DNA of 64,000 nucleotides from Globodera rostochiensis (Eukaryota; Nematoda; Chromadorea; Rhabditida; Heteroderidae): NCBI GenBank assembly GCA_018350325.1, contig JAEVLN010000005.1, positions 3,482,142 to 3,546,141 of the forward strand, read 5' to 3'. Shown piece by piece: positions 63,779 to 64,000 of this stretch (position 1 is its first letter; each line of letters starts with the position of its first letter). The notes under the pieces were generated by a model. It saw only the letters and a program-made list of their open reading frames with translations, ran no database searches and was not told where the DNA came from. The position numbers and the translations under genes were made by a program.

Positions 63779-64000
63779 CGTGAGCGTTCTGTTTGCCTTC
63801 GGGTTCTATTCAAAAAACAACAACGAAAAAACAAATTATAAACAACAATAATAATTCTGCTCAAAAACATCGTCAAAACTTGAACATGGAACACAAATTT
63901 ATCAAAAGAATTATGAGCAATTTTAAATTTCTTTTTTATTATTGTGTGTGTCACAAATTCCAAACATAGCAATGTTAAGAAAATTGATTCGTCATCAAAA

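Overview
This is a eukaryotic, AT-rich, intron-containing window, most likely from a nematode. The introns are mostly 40-60 nt with TTTCAG or TTGCAG acceptors. The genes at the right end read clearly as animal PGS1, MRPL47 and a MED11-like protein, and long poly-G/poly-C tracts are frequent. A plant-parasitic cyst or related tylenchid nematode is my best guess, because of a large family of short secreted repeat proteins and a secreted-ubiquitin-like candidate, but no sequence here proves it.

The window has two domains. From 1 to about 52.1 kb it is an accessory, repeat-driven landscape. Its backbone is at least 18 copies, on both strands, of one gene family that I do not recognise. An intact copy encodes a signal peptide, an acidic segment with the motif DEIFGEGWW, a variable number (1 to 8) of 11-residue repeats (LGQIEPNSTDQ, each with an N-glycosylation sequon), then three helix-turn-helix-like modules. 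The third module sits on a second exon behind a phase-1 intron of 50-62 nt. Nine copies (5.8, 10.2, 24.3, 28.7, 34.6, 40.1, 42.2, 46.1 and 50.9 kb) splice to whole codon numbers without a stop; the 8.7 kb copy is intact except for a frameshifted tail. The rest are truncated or rearranged. Copies share a 5' flank with a conserved block and a TATA-like box just before the ATG.

Mobile DNA is interleaved. A 1.2 kb element with long terminal inverted repeats and a perfect 9-bp target duplication (12.59-13.79 kb) looks like a Pack-MULE: it carries the promoter and 5' half of one family gene and sits in an exon of an unrelated host gene. A hAT-like element has hit a later exon of the same host gene. 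Several more hAT-like non-autonomous elements have 8-bp target duplications and subterminal simple words that differ between elements; some carry a tRNA-like segment and a GC-rich hairpin. About 17.5-23.9 kb holds the decayed remains of a Polinton/Maverick-like element (protein-primed DNA polymerase B, an OB-fold protein, small membrane proteins). A spliced gene whose N-terminus is a diverged ubiquitin lies within this stretch. A decayed LINE lies at 38 kb.

From about 52.3 kb to the end the window is gene-dense and all genes are on the minus strand: two unassigned terminal exons, a MED11-like mediator subunit, mitochondrial ribosomal protein L47 (6 exons, 293 aa) and phosphatidylglycerophosphate synthase PGS1 (10 exons, 551 aa). 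Their introns hold hAT-like elements, minisatellites and poly-C tracts. In both genes every exon phase agrees, so the gene models are firm.
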